Positions 52,342-62,300 of a stretch of DNA of 64,000 bases are shown here, one piece after another; within the stretch, counting starts at the first letter, position 1; the number at the start of each line of letters is the position of its first letter. The stretch comes from Sphingobacteriales bacterium (GTDB lineage: Bacteria > Bacteroidota > Bacteroidia > Chitinophagales > Chitinophagaceae). Below the pieces are notes generated by a model. The model saw nothing but the letters and a program-made list of their open reading frames with translations, ran no database searches and was not told the DNA's origin. The stretch is from NCBI GenBank assembly GCA_900299255.1, contig OMJB01000008.1, positions 1 through 64,000 of the forward strand, read 5' to 3'. A program made the position numbers and the translations under genes.

Positions 52342-54648
52342 TTACCTGACAAAATGATTATTTACCGTAACCCTCCCATCGGTGCTTTTCGAAATGATAA
52401 TAGATTCCGCCGGCCTCAGTTGTATCTCATCCATGCCAAAGTAGGAAGGGTGTGGCATATTGATCAGGTTGCAGCGGATTGAAGTGCATCCGGCCTGCAG
52501 TTGAAAATAGGCTGATGTGCGGAACCACATACCGTAATTATCGGTGCTGCGCTTAGTAAGTACGTCAGGGTGGCTGATCATTTTTCCGTTTCTGTCAAAT
52601 TGCTGCAGCGTTATGAATGGCGACCGGTAGTCTTTATTGCCCAGCAATACCCAGCACGAAAACTCATACAGTTCACTGTCTTTCAGCGGTGTAATCGGCA
52701 GAGTTGCGATGTAGCTGCTGTCGCCTTCAATAACGTTACCGCCTCCTGCGCCGAAAATGTGTTGTTCGCTATGTCCGTCATCCATATGGTTGATGTAGCA
52801 ATTAGTAGCGTTGCCTATAATTGTATCGGTACCTGCCAAAAACGGAAGAATTCTGCTGATGCTGTCTATACCTGATTTGTAAATTTTTCTGAGCCTGTCA
52901 GGGTAGCAGGCATAAACATAGCATTGGGATTTGAGACCTATAAGATCTGATGCTTCCAGCAGCACCTTCTGGTCATGATCCAGCGTATCATAGTCCAGTT
53001 GCATCAACAGAAATGGCTTGTTGCTTTTGATGTCATCAAGAAGTGGTTTTTCAACGTATCGTCCACCGGCCGTTTTTACTTGTTTCATTGCTGCCGACCA
53101 TGAAGATCGTGACATCATCACATCCACTATGGGCAGGTGCAGCTGAAGCGCTGCCTTGCCGCCCAGTATCATCAGCCAGTCAGGATCGCCCAACCATAAT
53201 TTTTCAGTACCCACATGAAAGAAGGGAAGCAGCAGTATGCCCTGGAAATTGTCTTTGTTTGAATTGTGTTCTTTAAGGAAATTTTCCCAATTAGTTTCGT
53301 CAACAGAAAATAGCAACCTGTAGTTGTACAATGATCCCTGCGATAACCAGTGAGCATACTTTACGTATCCGTTAGCTTCATACCCCCATATACTTAGTGC
53401 AGTGAGCAGAAGAGCGTAAGCAGGTAAATATCGCCGTTTGTCCAGAAAAGACCTGAAAGTGTTGTGTATGGCCACGGCAGTATAGACAGCAGCGATATAA
53501 TAAAAAATCCAGCTAAACCTACCGAGCGACCTAAACTGCTTAAAAAACGAAATGTAATCCATTAGCCATTCCATGTGCCATATAAACGGCACACCCATAC
53601 TGAATAGTAACGCAATAACCGCAATCACCAGCCATACGGGTGAAAATCCACTATCTTCCGCTATCAGGGTTATTCTTTTTTGCTTAAGGCTTTTTCCTGC
53701 CGAAATGAATAAACTTCCAGCAAGAGTAAGGAAAATCACGACGCCAATATAACAATACCCTTCTCCGCCTTCTGTCACAAAATAAAATACCGGCTTGCCC
53801 GTGGGTGCCTGCCAGAATGGTGAATGAACAGAAGTGATTAAATTTTTGATGTGGGTGCAGGTTTCATAAAAGGCATTAAAGGGTGTTACTGGCCTGTCGG
53901 TTATAGGGTCTGTTAATTTCATGACAACTGCAACCACCGCCAGAACTGCAATGGCAGCACCCAAAAGCGGAATTGTGGCTTTTGCCTTATTAAGTAGTTT
54001 TTCTTTCTTGATTAATGCATAACCCGCACTATATGCGCCTGCCCATACGAGCATCATGGCAGCATAATACGGATGGAAAAATGACATAATGGCCCCGGTA
54101 AGAAAAATATAAACTGGGTATCGCCATTTAAGTGAGTCGTGGTACTGGATAGTCCAGTAAAATAACATAGGTATAATGCATGTATAAGACAGCGCGTAAT
54201 GCCCCTGCAGGCGTGGCAATTGCGGTGACAGTAAACCAATAAGCCCTGCAAATAGTATAGCTGGAAATGGTGATACTTTAAACCTACAGAGTATTTTGTA
54301 CAGAAATATGAAGGAAAGAAAATAACTGCACCCTATCAGTAACCATAATACCGTTAGCGCCTGTTCCGCTGTCACATTGTGCAAACTGGCAAACAATACT
54401 GAAAGTATAGGTTGCCCGTCAGTATAGACTATATGCTCTCCGTAAGGGTAGTTCATGCCCTCAAACCAATAGCCTTTTCCGTACATGGAATGATACAGGT
54501 AGGTAAATGTATTTTTACCTCCATCGCCACCTAATTCAGGTATTGCATGAGACGCATTCAGAATAATGTTTGAAAGAATAAGATAGGTAATCCCTGCTGC
54601 AAACAGTATGGCAAGCAAAAACCATGCATTTTGTTTTAATCGGCCCAT
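52342..54648 (-). CDS. Large polytopic membrane protein, GT-C glycosyltransferase-like
   Basis: 768 residues. About 11-12 TM helices fill residues 1-430, followed by a ~330-residue soluble domain ending in a beta-sandwich (TDTIIGNATNCYINHMDDG ... ELYEFSCWVLLGN). The first loop has ELGGDGGKNTFTYLYH and YPYGEHIVYTDGQP, as in YfhO/GT-C type proteins that use lipid-linked sugars. It begins 8 bp after the GT2 gene, so the pair is probably a functional unit (GT2 makes a polyprenyl-P-sugar, GT-C transfers it). Located inside the paa operon. Confidence 0.7.
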   Translation of the reverse strand: MGRLKQNAWFLLAILFAAGITYLILSNIILNASHAIPELGGDGGKNTFTYLYHSMYGKGYWFEGMNYPYGEHIVYTDGQPILSVLFASLHNVTAEQALTVLWLLIGCSYFLSFIFLYKILCRFKVSPFPAILFAGLIGLLSPQLPRLQGHYALSYTCIIPMLFYWTIQYHDSLKWRYPVYIFLTGAIMSFFHPYYAAMMLVWAGAYSAGYALIKKEKLLNKAKATIPLLGAAIAVLAVVAVVMKLTDPITDRPVTPFNAFYETCTHIKNLITSVHSPFWQAPTGKPVFYFVTEGGEGYCYIGVVIFLTLAGSLFISAGKSLKQKRITLIAEDSGFSPVWLVIAVIALLFSMGVPFIWHMEWLMDYISFFKQFRSLGRFSWIFYYIAAVYTAVAIHNTFRSFLDKRRYLPAYALLLTALSIWGYEANGYVKYAHWLSQGSLYNYRLLFSVDETNWENFLKEHNSNKDNFQGILLLPFFHVGTEKLWLGDPDWLMILGGKAALQLHLPIVDVMMSRSSWSAAMKQVKTAGGRYVEKPLLDDIKSNKPFLLMQLDYDTLDHDQKVLLEASDLIGLKSQCYVYACYPDRLRKIYKSGIDSISRILPFLAGTDTIIGNATNCYINHMDDGHSEQHIFGAGGGNVIEGDSSYIATLPITPLKDSELYEFSCWVLLGNKDYRSPFITLQQFDRNGKMISHPDVLTKRSTDNYGMWFRTSAYFQLQAGCTSIRCNLINMPHPSYFGMDEIQLRPAESIIISKSTDGRVTVNNHFVR

Positions 54649-54656
54649 CTGTAATA

Positions 54657-55355
54657 TTACCTGAGAAGCAACTTGAGAAAATTAACCATTTCGGGCAATA
54701 AGATACGATAATTCATTTTTCGAAAGGTTACATTTTCATTGAGCTGTACGGGTATCGCTTTCAAACGATAAGTTTTTGCCTTAAAGCACATACGCACAAA
54801 TTCCAGGTCAAATAAATACCGGTCAATGGTGGTGCTTAGAAAAACTGGGGCTACTTCTCTCTTAAATCCTTTTAGGCCACATTGTGTATCTGTTATTGGC
54901 ATAGACAGAAAAATACGGATGAGTGCGCGAAGGAAGGACGATATGAACCTCCTTATTGCCGGTACTTTTGCATAGTAGGCCTCATTTTTCACACCTATTC
55001 CCGCATCATATTGGTTGGCCGCAAGTCCGTTATGGATATTGCAAATGCTCTCAATTGTGTATGGGAAATCAATGTCTGTGTAGATGATGATATCTCCCTT
55101 TGCGATTTTTATGCCCTCCCGCAACGCAAATCCTTTGCCTCTGTTCTTTTCGTATTGTACAATAGTAAGGTCGGGTATTGTTTGCTTCAGGTATGCAAGG
55201 CTCTCTTTCGAAACGGTTCCTTCGGTGCCGTCTACAACAATTATCAGTTCCGCTTTTTCGCCAATGGCATTACAAACCTGAGCAAAACACCCGCTGACAT
55301 TCAGTTCCCAGTTGGGAGCCGGATTGTAGCAGGGCAATACCAGAGATGTAGTCAT
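54657..55355 (-). CDS. GT2 glycosyltransferase, dolichyl/polyprenyl-phosphate sugar synthase-like
   Basis: 232 residues, GT-A fold: SLVLPCYNPAPNWE, IIVVDGTEG, YEKNRGKGFALREGIKIAKGDIIIYTDIDFPY (DXD-like), GVKNEAYY, DTQCGLKGFKR and DRYLFDLEF. These match the ALG5/DPM1-like group (NRGKG, TQCGLKGF). The product would be a polyprenyl-phosphate hexose. There is no TM helix, but the C-terminal RMNYRILLPEMVNFLKLL is amphipathic. It lies 42 bp after paaC and 8 bp before the GT-C-like gene. Confidence 0.85.
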   Translation of the reverse strand: MTTSLVLPCYNPAPNWELNVSGCFAQVCNAIGEKAELIIVVDGTEGTVSKESLAYLKQTIPDLTIVQYEKNRGKGFALREGIKIAKGDIIIYTDIDFPYTIESICNIHNGLAANQYDAGIGVKNEAYYAKVPAIRRFISSFLRALIRIFLSMPITDTQCGLKGFKREVAPVFLSTTIDRYLFDLEFVRMCFKAKTYRLKAIPVQLNENVTFRKMNYRILLPEMVNFLKLLLR

Positions 55356-55397
55356 TCAGCGAAACTTATGAAGTAATTATATGGCTTTATTCGGGGA

Positions 55398-56243
55398 TTA
55401 CCACTGCATACCAGGGTATGCCCGTTGCATAAACTGTAGTTCAGCAAGAATATACCCCAGGTGCTCCGTATGGCGCCCGTCCCGCCCTCCTTCCTGCATC
55501 CAGGTTCCGGCAGGCATTGCAATGTTTGCCTCACTAAAAACCTCTGTAATAATATCCAGCCATGGTTGCCTGAGTGCACTGCCGTCAACGCCATTTTGCC
55601 GGGCAGTTTTTTCAGGGGCTAACAGTTCTCCGGTATACATCCATAAATCGTCAACGGCCTTTTGCATACGCATGTGGCTTTCTTCTGTGCCGTCACCAAG
55701 CCTTATCACCCATTCTTTGCTCCAGCGCAGGTGATAAGTAGCTTCTTTTAAAGACTTGGCTGCAATTGCAGCTATAACAGCATCTGGGCTATCTGACAGG
55801 CATTTGAAAGAGAGGTAGTTGAATGCATCGTAAAAAAATGATCGGGCAATGGTGTATGCCCAGTCGGTATTAGGTTGTTCCAGCAGCAGTGCATTTCTGT
55901 AATCCCAGCCATCCCTGAGAGAAGCAAGATTGTCTTCGCCAATATTATTTCCTGATGCAATAAGCTGCTGCATCGGTATTGAAGTAAAGAAATTGTTTTT
56001 TGCCTCTGAAGGAAGTTTGTTAAACAGTTCTGCCGCATATTGATACAAGCTGCGTGCCCGTCCAAGATGATCCAGCGCGGTATTGGTAAGTGCAATATCC
56101 TGCTCAAGTATAGGGCCGTGGCCGCACCATTCACTCAGGCGATGCCCTATTATCAGCGCATCATCGGCCAGCTGCAAGGTATATTTCAATTGCGCCTCAG
56201 CAGCAGCGGCAGATGGGGAAGCTGTGTTTGTATTGGATTGCAT
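55398..56243 (-). CDS. paaC: 1,2-phenylacetyl-CoA epoxidase subunit PaaC
   Basis: 281 residues, ferritin-like fold. Blocks are LQLADDALIIGHRLSEWCGHGPILEQDIALTNTALDHLGRAR, REWDY-like LRDGWDYRNALLLEQPN, ARSFFYDAF, KEATYHLRWSKEWVIRLGDGTEESHMRMQ and GGRDGRHTEHLGYIL. PaaC is the structural partner of PaaA in the oxygenase. It starts 45 bp after paaB. Confidence 0.95.
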   Translation of the reverse strand: MQSNTNTASPSAAAAEAQLKYTLQLADDALIIGHRLSEWCGHGPILEQDIALTNTALDHLGRARSLYQYAAELFNKLPSEAKNNFFTSIPMQQLIASGNNIGEDNLASLRDGWDYRNALLLEQPNTDWAYTIARSFFYDAFNYLSFKCLSDSPDAVIAAIAAKSLKEATYHLRWSKEWVIRLGDGTEESHMRMQKAVDDLWMYTGELLAPEKTARQNGVDGSALRQPWLDIITEVFSEANIAMPAGTWMQEGGRDGRHTEHLGYILAELQFMQRAYPGMQW

Positions 56244-56288
56244 GCTCTTTATTCTGTTGTATTAATTTGAAAGCCGCGCTGCGGTATT

Positions 56289-56591
56289 TTACATGTATTT
56301 TACCTCATCGGGCAGGTTATAAAATGTAGGGTGCCTGTATATTTTATCTGCGGCCGGATCATACATTGACGATGAATCGCCAGGGTCGGAAGCATGAATA
56401 TTTTTGCTTTCTACCACCCAGATGCTCACACCTTCCATGCGCCGGGTATATACATCACGTGCATTTTCAATGGCCATTTCGGCATCTGATGCGTGCAGGC
56501 TTCCGGCATGTTTGTGGTCCAGGCCTGCCTTACTTCTGATAAATACTTCCCAGAGCGGCCATTCGTTTTTGCTGTTTATTTCTTTCTCCAT
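56289..56591 (-). CDS. paaB: 1,2-phenylacetyl-CoA epoxidase subunit PaaB
   Basis: 100 residues, full length. EWPLWEVFIRSKAGLDHKHAGSLHASDAEMAIENARDVYTRRMEGVSIWVV is the conserved core. The small subunit stabilises the PaaAC oxygenase. It starts 33 bp after paaA. Confidence 0.95.
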   Translation of the reverse strand: MEKEINSKNEWPLWEVFIRSKAGLDHKHAGSLHASDAEMAIENARDVYTRRMEGVSIWVVESKNIHASDPGDSSSMYDPAADKIYRHPTFYNLPDEVKYM

Positions 56592-56624
56592 CCGTTTTTG
56601 TTTGGTTGTATTGCGATTGGTTTA

Positions 56625-57569
56625 TCAGGCGGCTTTTGCCATTTTCTCCTTTCTTTTACGTGCATGGGCCTGGGCGGCATCTCTTACCCATTGCCCTTCT
56701 TCCCAGGCCTTGCGCCGGGTGTCGAGGCGTTGTTTGTTACAGGGGCCGTTGCCTTTTACCACATTTTTAAATTCTTCCCAGTTAATAGCGCCAAAGTCGT
56801 AATGCCCCCTTTCTTCATTCCATTTCAGGTCTTTATCAGGTACATCCAGTCCCAGCACTTTTGCCTGCTCCACAGTTACGTCAATAAACTTTTGCCTGAG
56901 TTCGTCGTTTGTCAGACGCTTTATTCGCCAGCGTACACTTTGCTCAGTGTGCGGGCTTTCGGCATCAGGTGGGCCAAACATCATCAATGACGGCCACCAC
57001 CAACGGTTAAAAGCATCCTGTGCCATTTTTTTCTGAACTTCTGTTCCTTTTGCCAGAGTGAGCATAATCTCGAAACCCTGACGCTGGTGGAAACTCTCTT
57101 CCTTGCACACGCGTACCATCGCTCTGGCATAAGGGCCATATGAAGTACGACATAGCGGTACCTGATTCATTATAGCAGCACCATCTACCAGCCAGCCTAT
57201 TGCTCCCATATCGGCCCACGTGAGCGTAGGGTAGTTGAAAATGGATGAATATTTTGCTTTTCCGGTGTGCAGTTGATCATAGAGTTCATCGCGGCTTACG
57301 CCCAGTGTCTCTGCCGCACTATACAGATATAGCCCGTGGCCGGCCTCGTCCTGTACCTTTGCGAGCAATACTGCTTTTCTGCGCAGGCTGGGTGCTCTCG
57401 TTATCCAGTTGCCCTCTGGCAACATACCAATGATCTCACTGTGCGCATGCTGAGATATTTGCCGGATCAGTGTCTTGCGATAGTCATCAGGCATCCAGTC
57501 TTTGGGTTCAATTGCAATATCATTATCAATTAGACTGTCGAAATGTTCCTGAAAAGAATGTACTGTCAT
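56625..57569 (-). CDS. paaA: 1,2-phenylacetyl-CoA epoxidase catalytic subunit PaaA
   Basis: 314 residues. PaaA holds the di-iron site that epoxidises phenylacetyl-CoA. Motifs are [37 protein letters not shown] (Glu and His ligands), [16 protein letters not shown] (Glu and His ligands), [12 protein letters not shown] and [16 protein letters not shown]. It is first in a leftward operon, paaA-paaB-paaC-GT2-GT-C-paaD, with gaps of 8-63 bp. A TATATTTG box and a palindrome lie directly upstream. Confidence 0.95.
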   Translation of the reverse strand: MTVHSFQEHFDSLIDNDIAIEPKDWMPDDYRKTLIRQISQHAHSEIIGMLPEGNWITRAPSLRRKAVLLAKVQDEAGHGLYLYSAAETLGVSRDELYDQLHTGKAKYSSIFNYPTLTWADMGAIGWLVDGAAIMNQVPLCRTSYGPYARAMVRVCKEESFHQRQGFEIMLTLAKGTEVQKKMAQDAFNRWWWPSLMMFGPPDAESPHTEQSVRWRIKRLTNDELRQKFIDVTVEQAKVLGLDVPDKDLKWNEERGHYDFGAINWEEFKNVVKGNGPCNKQRLDTRRKAWEEGQWVRDAAQAHARKRKEKMAKAA

Positions 57570-57574
57570 TAAAA

Positions 57575-57598
57575 TTGATATTTATATCAACAAATATA
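57575..57598 (-). promoter_or_regulatory. paaA promoter box with overlapping operator-like palindrome
   Basis: On the minus strand TATATTTG (57591-57598) matches TAnnTTTG. It abuts the inverted repeat TTGATAT-TT-ATATCAA (57575-57590), which would cover the transcription start and ends 5 bp before the ATG. This is the usual place for a repressor that responds to the pathway inducer. No regulator gene is adjacent. Confidence 0.55.
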
Positions 57599-57646
57599 CG
57601 CTAAATAGCGAAAACAGGGCGGGGGAACCCGGTGCGGGAAATAGGC

Positions 57647-59251
57647 CTATTGGTTTTTTTGATACAAAACAGTTCGTCGTGAGGCAGATGAATAAATCTG
57701 GTGGTAGCCTATATTTATTTCTGAATACAATTGCCTGAAATGCTCGTTTTTCGGGGCAGAAGAATCATAGCACCACATCAGTATGTAGTCAATAGTAACG
57801 CCTGTTTTGTTTTTGTAACTTTTTATATCAACATATGGCGGTTGCCCTTCAATCCCTTCAAACTGGCTTAAATGAGCATAGGGGTTTACGTTTTCTTTCC
57901 ACAAAAGCGGGAAATAGCCCATATTGGCTTCGTAATTGTCCAAAATAATTACTGCCTTTGCTGCACCCAGATATTGCGCCGGATGCACAAACAACCAGTT
58001 CTCGCCGGCAATTCTTTTTCCCTGTTCATCTATACCATTGAATGAGAAATTCAAAGGGAGTACAACTGAGTTCGGCTGAATATAGCCTGCGCAGGAGGTT
58101 ATATCTGCCGCCCCCCTTGCCGCAGCCTGCCTCACGGGAATTCTAACTGTACTCAACGCCAGAAAATATACAAACAGCATTACGCCGGCTGTATTTTTAA
58201 TTTTGCCAGCCGGTAGCATATACCCTATGCAGCAAACCAAAGAAATAAAAACAAAAAGCTGCACTCTCATGCTGATCAGTATGAGCCGTCCAAGGAAATC
58301 TTCAGGAAAAAAGAGACAAACAAAACCTGCAAAAACCAGGGATGGAAACAGCCCGCTGTATTTGTTTATCTGTTTGGTGCGTATGTTAGCCACAAATGCA
58401 ATCAGGAAAAAGATAATCAGGCTGACTCCGGTTATGGCAGCTAATAACTGCTCTGTTCCATCTATGTTTACTAAATAGATGAACTTTATTAACTCTAAAA
58501 CCCGGTCGGGATAGATTCCTAATTTCAACTGCATTCCTCCTTGGTTCTCAGTAAACCATCGCATCAGTATAAGAAAGGGTGAAGCCAGAAGCACTAGAAA
58601 TGCGCCATTCCTGAAAAGTGGACGCAGGAAATTGTTTTTTGGATTTCCGTTTGCTTCTGCCCATGCAAAAGATATTGCCAGCAAAGCACAAGTGAAAGTA
58701 CTGAAGGTAAATGCCAACAGATGCGTGAAAAATGCCAGAAAATTGAATGCAACAAATAGCAGTGCGTTGGAGATGTTTCTTTTTTCCAGAAACCGGATCC
58801 AGCTCCATATTGCCCAAAAATAAAACGCAATGCTAAATGCGTAGTTGTAAAAACCTTTTGATAATACATGATTGAAAACGAAAGTGAAGATGATGAGCAG
58901 CCAGTATGATGATTGCCCGCTTATTTTTTTTAAAAGTAAAAGAAAACCAAACAGATAAAGCAATACATATACCGAGAGGAATATTTTCTCAGCAACTGCC
59001 CCATTAAACAAAAAAAGTAAAACCGCTATTGCTACAGATGACAGCCAGTTTGGGTTGGGTAAATATTGTGCAGTAAAGAAACGATTGTAGAAAGTGGTGT
59101 TCTGATTGCTCCACAGGTCATGCAGTATTTTTGCATTGTTTACATGGCAGGGGCCGTCCCCGGTCAGGTAATATTCGGGCATCCATATCTGCAACAGGCA
59201 AATCAGGAATCCTGCTGCCAGCAATATGTTTGTATAATTTCTGCCTTTCAT
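57647..59251 (-). CDS. Polytopic membrane protein, GT-C-like
   Basis: 534 residues with about 11-12 TM helices spread over the first ~390 and a ~140-residue soluble tail. The first loop has PEYYLTGDGPCHVNNAKILHDLW, an acidic loop after TM1 as in GT-C enzymes. The soluble part (LPLNFSFNGIDEQGKRIAGENWLFVHPAQYLGAAK) is without known motifs. It is not in the paa operon (77 bp from paaA's start) but has the same strand, so it lies upstream of the paa promoter. Glycosyltransfer is inferred from topology only. Confidence 0.6.
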   Translation of the reverse strand: MKGRNYTNILLAAGFLICLLQIWMPEYYLTGDGPCHVNNAKILHDLWSNQNTTFYNRFFTAQYLPNPNWLSSVAIAVLLFLFNGAVAEKIFLSVYVLLYLFGFLLLLKKISGQSSYWLLIIFTFVFNHVLSKGFYNYAFSIAFYFWAIWSWIRFLEKRNISNALLFVAFNFLAFFTHLLAFTFSTFTCALLAISFAWAEANGNPKNNFLRPLFRNGAFLVLLASPFLILMRWFTENQGGMQLKLGIYPDRVLELIKFIYLVNIDGTEQLLAAITGVSLIIFFLIAFVANIRTKQINKYSGLFPSLVFAGFVCLFFPEDFLGRLILISMRVQLFVFISLVCCIGYMLPAGKIKNTAGVMLFVYFLALSTVRIPVRQAAARGAADITSCAGYIQPNSVVLPLNFSFNGIDEQGKRIAGENWLFVHPAQYLGAAKAVIILDNYEANMGYFPLLWKENVNPYAHLSQFEGIEGQPPYVDIKSYKNKTGVTIDYILMWCYDSSAPKNEHFRQLYSEINIGYHQIYSSASRRTVLYQKNQ

Positions 59252-59350
59252 TTTATTAATTCACCATCCCGTGTTTGCATCAATGGCCAATTTAGTCAAT
59301 TAAATCTGTGAAATCATACTATTCCAGGTAATGAAACTAAATTACCTATT

Positions 59351-62300
59351 TTACTGTGCAAACAGGAATTTAAGTGTTACGCCCGCCCGGGTGGTTGTTG
59401 TGGGGTAGGAGTTGGATACATATGGGATTGACTGCTGCCGGTCGTAGAAGAAATGCAGCGTCAGTTTCTGTGATACTGAATAATCAATGGTCGGTGATAT
59501 CCTTATGACCTTTTGCCCCCTCGATACAACATTTATGTTGTTAGCCAGGAAAGTGTTGCTTGATTTGTCATCACGGAGCCCTATATCCAGTTTGCAGATC
59601 AGTTCGTTTTTAAGTTTCTTAACCCCTAGTATTTTTATTGGCAGTTTAATTCCTTTTTTTCTGAATCCGATTCCAATCACATATTCTGTACTTTCATTCT
59701 CGCCTATCTGGTAATCAATCAGGCTAAGGCTTTCCATTTTAGATTTTTTGACTTCCAGTTTAGCAGTTACATTGTTTTTGAAGGCCATGTCAAATCCCAG
59801 CAGCGGAGTGAAAGCCTGCGAAATAGTTACGTTTGGTACCTGGAAGAATGGAATATAGTTGTGTGAGTTTGAATCCAGGAAAGAAGGGAATCCTAAGCCA
59901 TACAGGTCATTAAACAATAGGCTCGAGCTGAATCCATTCATTGACATAGTGCCGGTATACCCATGATTCACTATGAAACTGGAGAATATACGCGAGAACA
60001 ACGGAAGTTTGCTGAGCCCATTATAAGTCACTTTCCAGTTGGGCAGAGGTGTGAAATACTTAAACGGATTGTCCTGTATTTTATCATGTTTGTAACTGAG
60101 CAATGGTGCACTCTCTGCGCTCTTGCCGGAGTATGCAGCGATAAACGAAGGTATCAGCACGTCCTGAGAAAAAGGCCCGTAACCTTTATAATACCTGGGA
60201 TTTGAGGGGTCGGGTACACCATGGGTGTAAGGATTGCTGGTGCCGAGCCGTTTTGAGATGATGGTTCTGCCGGCCAGGAATTCATTGTAAGTCGCTGAAT
60301 TTACTCCCGTATTCGTAAACATCTTCTTTACGTTGACGTAAGAAATGTTGAATGATCCGTTTTCGTAAGGGTTCAGGTGATGGAATGAACTGTCTTTGTT
60401 GTAGCTTGTATCCGCATACAATTCGCTATGCGATTTGCTAAAGGTTTGTGTCAGTGAAAGGTCAATTCGGAAATCGCGGTGCGGCAGTACAGATGCAGTA
60501 GCATTCAGATTGCGCGAATACGTTTGCTGGAACTGCCCATTAAAGAACGTATCCCTCGACAACCGGCCCGCGCTTGACTGCCTGGCCAACCAGTTTGCGT
60601 CGGGTTGGTATCCGTAAACAAAGTTGAAGCCGGGTGCCATTGAGTAATTATTCACACCCATAAAGCGTGTACTGTCCATATAACCAGGCAGAATTGTGCC
60701 GGAAGTTTGTGTATAATTCAGCGTTACCCGGTTAACCATCGTCAGGATGTGGCCAGCAATTTCTTCAGTAGTGGAAAGTTCAGGTAATTTACTCCGCCTT
60801 GCTTTCCGGGCAGCTTTCCTTTCTGCTTTTTTCTTGGCTTTCTCAGCTGCCAGTTTGGCCTTTTCCTGTGCTTTGAGCACTTTAACCAATGAATCAATCT
60901 GTTGATCGCTCATGTTGGCTGTATTTACGTTCTTAAGAATAGAGCCATATTTTTCAATTTTCGGATCTGTTACTTTATCGTCATCTTTTTCGTTATCCTG
61001 ATTTTTATTGTCCTTATCGTTTTTATTTACATTAGGTGCCTTGCCTGTACTGTCTTGTTTGCCAGGGGTGTCCTGATTCTTATTGCCTGCGGTGGTTTTG
61101 TCCTTGCTCCCGGCACCTGGGTCTGCACCCGGGTTTTTTTCTGTAGGATTCAGGTCAATAGATTTTTTATCTCCTGGCTTACGCAGGTCTTTCTCAGTTT
61201 TTTTTACATTGCTTGCAACAATCGAATTGCTGCTTGGTTTAGTTTCTTCCGTTTTTTTCGTTTTTGACCTTGGATTATTCAGTGCTTTCAGCCATCTTGA
61301 TTTATTATATAGCTGAGTCATATTGAGCTCTCCGGTCACAGTTTTGGTCTGAGTATTGCCCAGCGTATTGCCCAGCTCATAAGCAACTGGTGCAGCACCC
61401 GTCCATGAGTAATTGGCATTGTATCCCAGTCGCAGATTCATCCAGTCTGTCAGCGGCAGTTTTGCCAGTGGTACATTGTACGAGCTGTTAAATGTCTGGA
61501 CATAAGATGTGTTATGGCCAAAAGTTGCAATGCGGTTCCAGAGGGAATCTCTTTTTTCAGCAGTATTGATACGGCCATAAGGTTCGTCAACTCTGGATAT
61601 ATTCGTTGCTGAATAATCCATTGAAAGCGACCTCATAATTTCCCAGCGAACGTTGTATGTTCGATTCCAAGTAAAGTTCTTATAAAAAGTAGCAGGGATG
61701 GTGTAGCCGCTGCCGTCATTGTAATCCCTCACTTTTGTTTCTTCATTGATTCGCGTCACATCGTTACGCATGGAAATGGAAGATGGAAGCGGAGTCAGGT
61801 TCACATCCTTGATAAGTGCGAACCACTTTGACCTTGATTTGATTATTCTCCTGAACGGCTCGATTGGTTTAGACTTGATGGCGTAAGTATAGCCCAGGCC
61901 GTATTTCTGCGTTTTAAGTTCGTCTTTTTCGATAGTCGGGTTGTGCTTCAGCTGATCGTTGTAGGAATAGCTGAAGTCAAAATTCTTAATACTCCACGGT
62001 TTCTTTGTTTTTTTAGCAGGTGCAGATGGATTGCCCTGAATTCGAACATTTGTAAGGTTGAAACTCTTTATTGAAGTAAAGTCCTGAGATACTTTTTTGA
62101 TTGAGTCCCTTGTTGAAGCATCCTTTGCATTGTTCAGCTGGTCGCTCAGCAGCACATCCTGATTATAAGGGTCGTATTTAGGTGTGCTCACATTTTGAGT
62201 GTAGCCGAAGAACATAGGCAGTTGCACACCCCAATTACGCGGCATCATTTTGCCAAGGTTCAGATTGGTTGATGCATTATACTGATAGTAGTTATCCTGC

